DNA from: Pardosa pseudoannulata
Lineage: Eukaryota > Arthropoda > Arachnida > Araneae > Lycosidae
Direction: 5' to 3'
NCBI GenBank assembly: GCA_032207245.1
Contig: CM063510.1
Coordinates: 52,406,993-52,470,992 of the forward strand
DNA: 64,000 nt
Positions 60,157 through 64,000 of this stretch are shown piece by piece. Made by a program: the position numbers and the translations under genes. How positions within the stretch are numbered: position 1 is the first letter of the stretch; each line of letters begins with the position of its first letter. The notes below the pieces were generated by a model. The model saw only the letters and a program-made list of their open reading frames with translations. It ran no database searches and was not told the DNA's origin.

Positions 60157-60199
60157 GCCGATTACAGGCTCGTACCATTCGCACGAGCCTGTAATCGGC
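60157..60199. repeat. Perfect 17-bp hairpin
   Basis: Arm GCCGATTACAGGCTCGT (60157-60173), a 9-nt loop, and its exact complement (60183-60199). Outer bases TACAG/CTGTA extend the pairing after a one-base bulge. GC-rich for this window. It could be an RNA hairpin, a fold-back transposon remnant or an intrinsic replication-slippage product. Confidence 0.88.
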
Positions 60200-60227
60200 C
60201 TGTACAACCATTCGTATACATTTATTG

Positions 60228-61525
60228 ACACCAATAATTTTAATGCAATTCCCTAAATTATCAAGTCATATTGTTCGGGTACTACCGTTTTTTTCTTTTA
60301 CATCAGGTGTATATAATTTTTATTATACATAATTTCCATCCATATATCTTTGTATGTGTCCTTGCCATGTCATTTGTGAGACTTTAATAATCGTAATTAT
60401 ATTAGATTCTCTGTTTTTTATATTTGTATATTATTTCTTATTTTCCATATTCCGTTGTCTTTTAATACTCATACAATTATTTCTCAGTATTTTTCTTTTA
60501 AAAAATCAATAATTTACTTCCGTTTGTATATTTACTGCCCAGCCTTCTCTATCTTATAAAAATATCGTTCTACTTCATGTTTTGTGAAGTTGAAAGCTAG
60601 TATTTTCACTCAAAAATGTAGATTTAGTTTGTTTCTTCATTCTAAAAACCCTATATATTTACCATGCATTTCTTTGGATAATTTTCGTTGAAGTATCATT
60701 ATTATTATTTATACACGCAATTGTACTGGTATTTTAACTAGTATAAAAGCATAATTATTTTAAGAGTAGCATGATTTGGTACTTTAACATGCTTACGCCC
60801 CTTTTTAAGAACGATGGTATAAAAAGGAAATCTATGGAGCTTATAATTGTATTACATTTTTACGGAATGATTTTTCCTATTCAGTAAAGATATATAATAA
60901 TTCTATATGTAATCTCCTACATTTACCAATATATGATACTTATAATTTTATCCTTAATTACAGCCAGGTACAGGCCCTGAAATCATAACGAATTGTCATA
61001 TAGTTAAACTTCATTTTACAGTACTATTTTTACATATAATACCAAACAAATCTCTTACCACAAAGATTCTTTATTATTAAATGGTAATTACTGATTTTTG
61101 ATTGATTTTTAAACATGTAATATTCCAAGATGTTGAAATTACATAAGAAATCTTAAAAAATTCATTAGATTCAAGGTATTTATAAATGAATATTCATAAT
61201 AAATTATCCGTTTATTAATGGAATTATTATTTTTAAACTGCCTTTCGTACGGAAAACTGAAAAATAAAAATTTGAAATCTAAGTGAGTCTCACGGCAGGA
61301 AGAAAATACAAATAGCATTGCCAAGATTCCAAGTCATGTCGCCAAATCCAATTCTCATATTTGGGGAATATATTGCCAAATATGGCGACAAATTTTGGCT
61401 AACAAATCAAGATTTTTATCCATGAACTAATTTAAATTTGAATGAAAATGAATTAAAAAATTACATGATTGTGTACAGATGTCTTTTTATTTTTCCAATT
61501 CAATTTTTTAAATGTTATATTCTAG

Positions 61526-61528
<3 letters not shown>
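60228..61528. other. AT-rich region, nothing recognised
   Basis: A small palindromic cluster with GTCGCCA and TGGCGAC lies just past 61336 in the flanking sequence; otherwise no supported feature. Confidence 0.45.

Positions 61529-61600
<72 letters not shown>
61529..61600. repeat. (TA)n microsatellite
   Basis: 72 bp of pure TA repeat. Confidence 0.95.
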
Positions 61601-61603
<3 letters not shown>

Positions 61604-61668
61604 TATTTTTGAAATTCGTTTATTGGAAAATTACACAGATGAATATTAAATACTAATACTAATAAATC

Positions 61669-61804
<136 letters not shown>

Positions 61805-61979
61805 CAGTTTTACAGTGTGTGGACAATAAATTAGTTCACGTAAATTAGAAAATTATGGGTATTTAATTATAAGAAATATGTCTTTTTGATTAATCTAACT
61901 GGATCTTTTAGAAAGGATAAAATATTACATTACTGCCTACTTTAAAAAGGTACAACACTGCCCTGGGACAGATGCATTA

Positions 61980-62575
61980 TAGACGCCGGCATCCTCCACC
62001 TTGTTGTTTTCTTTTTTTTTTCCGACCAACCAAAAAACGCGTGTTTTAAAAAATCGCCAAGTAAAAAAACATAAGAACTGAAATAACTACACTCACCATA
62101 ACTAAATTACTAAATACCAGAGAATGATAAGAACAAAAAATCACAACCTGACCAAAGCGACACCAAAAATATCCTGATACTTTTAACAATCTCAAAAATA
62201 TTAAGAAAGAAAAACTACACCCGTTATAACTAATTTACTAAATCCCAGAAAATGATAAGAACACCAATAAAATAAAAATAAAACCTGACATATCCGATAC
62301 TACCCATCTGGAGCCAAAAGAACAGACAACATGCAAATTTCTCGAAAAGTGCCGGGTACTGACGTCAGAAACCGCGTGCACCAATGGGGTGCAAGAACAA
62401 ACACATCGGAGCTGCCATATCCGACCACCAAAGTCAGGTCAAACACACCAACCCACTCGTAGCCCTATAAAACCAACAAAAAATCGCCAAATTTGGAGAA
62501 AAAAACACGGCGTCTTCATGCATCTGTACCCGCTGTCTTTTCAACGACAGTTTACAACCTTTATTCTTGAGAATG
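61980..62575. other. G-poor, A/C-rich block with partial internal duplication
   Basis: Plus-strand composition is rich in A and C and very poor in G from about 62030 to 62330. A segment with AACTACAC, CTAA.TTACTAAAT and AGA.AATGATAAGAACA occurs twice about 130 bp apart (62085 and 62212). GACGTCAGAAACCGCGTGCACC at 62361 begins a more GC-rich part. A frame at 62389-62580 has no recognisable domain. It may be part of an unrecognised retroelement. Confidence 0.45.
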
Positions 62576-62689
62576 CATAGAATATCATCAGTAATTATTT
62601 TAATAGACAAAATAAATCAGCACTACCTTACTATACTTCTCTCTTTTCCTGAAATACATAGTGTTACAATTTGTTGGAATTTCATTTTA

Positions 62690-63005
62690 TTGTCTCACTC
62701 ATACAAATGAAAAATTTTGTCCAATTCTCTTCGCCATTTTATTTTCAAATGCACTTCTTTTACTCCGAAATATTTGTAAATAAAACATTTCTGAAGAACG
62801 TGCTTCGATCCGGAATCACCGGAAATCAGAAAAATCATCCCCAGATGCAAAATTGCCTCCAGAAAGATTAAAGAAACGCGTGACCTTCACTTTCTGCAGC
62901 ATATATTGAATTCGTTTAAATGTATTCACAAGTTCATCATTGAATATTTCTTGATACTGAGGAATTTTATGTTTGTGTATTACGGTTCTCTTATGGCTAT
63001 AAAAG
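62690..63005 (+). repeat. Unclassified dispersed repeat family J, copy 2
   Basis: Highly similar to 55380-55710, including TTTTACTCCGAAATATTTG, GTGCTTCGATCCGGAATCACC and AAAATCATCCCCAGATGCAAAA. Confidence 0.82.
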
Positions 63006-63135
63006 TATTTTTGCATCTGTAGATAATCTTCCATTTAAATGAGATTGTACGGAACATTACATTCATACAAACTCACAACAACTAAATGTTTTTAAAAAGG
63101 TCTTATGGAAGTTAACTTACCATGCATATGTATTG

Positions 63136-64000
63136 TACACTGTCTACGAATAAGTATTTAGACACCTGTGATAGAGAAGAAAAACTAATTTTATTCAAAA
63201 TCAATAGTTGGTAAAACCTCCACGAGAAGTAATTACAGTGTGAACCCTCCGGGGCATACTTTACACAAATCTTTGTATTACAGCTATTGGTATTGTCTTC
63301 AACTCCGCTAGGAGTAGAATACAAGTTCCTTCACCGATTATGGACGGGTAGTGCACCCCTTAATTCGGCGATCCAACTCCTCCCAGAAGTTGTCTATAGG
63401 TTTCGGGTCTGGGCTCTGGGCAGGCCAGTCCATTCGATGAACTCCATTGGCTCCAATGGACTTGATTAACTTCGAAACATGCAAAGTGGAATTGTCGTCC
63501 TAAAAGTAACAGGGTTCCAACCCGTATAACTGCCACAACTTAAGAAGCACATTGTCATGCAAAATAGTGCAGTAGGCATCGGCGTTGAGCTTACCGTGAA
63601 TGGGGACCAAGGGTCCTAGTCCATACCATGAGAAACATCCCCAGACCACAATTCCACCTCTGCCGAACTTGACTGTGGGCACAATGCATTATGGCAGGAG
63701 ACTTCTCCAGGCAAACCCAGACTTTGCCATCCGAATGGTAAAGGGTAAACCTTGATTCGTCGCTCCAAAGAACCCGTTTCCACTGATATAGGGTCCAATT
63801 TCGATGAGCTTTGCACCACATTAACCGAGCAGCGTGGTTGGACTTTGTGATCAAAAGCCTATGGGCGGAAGCACGACCATGAAAGCCAAGCAGATGTGCT
63901 TCCTTACGGATGGTATTCATTGAAACAATACTCCCGGATGCCCGTTGAAACTCCTCGCTGATGAGGGTCATTGGTTGGCTGTGGTTCTTTCAAATTTCTC
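63136..64000 (-). mobile_element. Tc1/mariner transposon, 3' portion (runs off window)
   Basis: Its end lies at a TA dinucleotide (63136-63137) followed by a Tc1-type terminal repeat CACTGTCTACGAATAAGTAT. The transposase relic fills the rest and the other terminus is outside the window. Confidence 0.85.
63340..63995 (-). pseudogene. Tc1-type DDE transposase, inactivated and incomplete
   Basis: Read on the minus strand. A helix-turn-helix linker ends in MNTIRKEAHLLGFHGR. Next is the first catalytic Asp motif in WKRVLWSDESRFTLYHSDG (63760-63715 region). After a frameshift (near 63680) come [21 protein letters not shown] and [19 protein letters not shown] stop follows CYF, then the second Asp region DDNSTLH, then WPAQSPDPKPIDNFWEELDRR. 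In the family the last catalytic residue is Glu in PIE; here it reads PID. The enzyme would cut and paste the element at TA sites by a DD34E mechanism. The frameshift, stop and Glu-to-Asp change make it inactive. It is less AT-rich than the surroundings, suggesting more recent arrival than most repeats here. Confidence 0.88.

Noticed and set aside
61336..61395. Stem-loop with GTCGCCA and TGGCGAC resembling MITE K ends
   Set aside because: It has no K interior and lacks the TGGGTTCC part of the K terminus. Too short to assign.
61813..61845. Tc1-type terminal repeat suggested by TACAGTGTGTGGACAATAAA
   Set aside because: No inverted partner and no transposase sequence nearby; it may be chance beside the TA tract.

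Overview
The window is AT-rich (roughly 30% GC by eye) eukaryotic DNA made of repeats and relics, with no intact protein-coding gene. Repeat types point to an invertebrate animal, most likely an arthropod: decayed Tc1/mariner, piggyBac and hAT transposases, a non-LTR retrotransposon with a C-terminal RNase H, a tRNA-derived SINE with a CAAAC-type tail, a non-autonomous Helitron, and long (TA)n tracts. A chelicerate is possible but is only a guess. No CRISPR array, operon, rRNA gene or free-standing tRNA gene was found.

Layout. 0-7 kb: a SINE fragment, a (TA)n tract, a TTAA-flanked MITE (2175-2712) and a decayed Tc1-like transposase (about 3780-4255). 7-9.5 kb: a diverged tandem duplication of about 1.25 kb carrying two copies of a second TTAA MITE family ('F'). 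9.6-15.2 kb: clustered copies of an unclassified repeat 'M', a truncated Helitron holding a SINE with target-site duplications, and a piggyBac relic (13096-13723) that still encodes the C-terminal zinc finger. 15.8-20.2 kb: a ~180-bp satellite-like array, another F copy, and a nested array whose third unit holds a 26-bp minisatellite. 21-29 kb: MITE 'K', an F copy split by an LTR-like insert, two Helitron copies, and a short TIR element inside the second Helitron. 33-39 kb: many SINEs, one split by nested TTAA elements, and a CpG-rich island near 37.1 kb. 40.2-41.4 kb: a hAT relic with a TTAA element inside it. 44-48 kb: a long inverted repeat, an exact 83-bp duplication and two F copies. 50.8-56.4 kb: a second K copy with a perfect 9-bp target-site duplication, a small TTAA element, the non-LTR relic, repeat 'J', a SINE and another TTAA element. 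57-60 kb: two near-complete Helitrons in inverted orientation and a perfect 17-bp hairpin. 61.5-64 kb: (TA)n tracts, a G-poor block, repeat J and a Tc1/mariner element running off the window end.

The main observation beyond cataloguing is that several unrelated TTAA-flanked families each carry a short subterminal palindrome. In four of them it is built around GTCA/TGAC. This may be a shared transposase-binding layout. The layered insertions also allow a relative chronology (SINE, then TTAA element, then another TTAA element; hAT, then TTAA element; Helitron, then TTATA-flanked MITE). No function is claimed for any of the short open reading frames.
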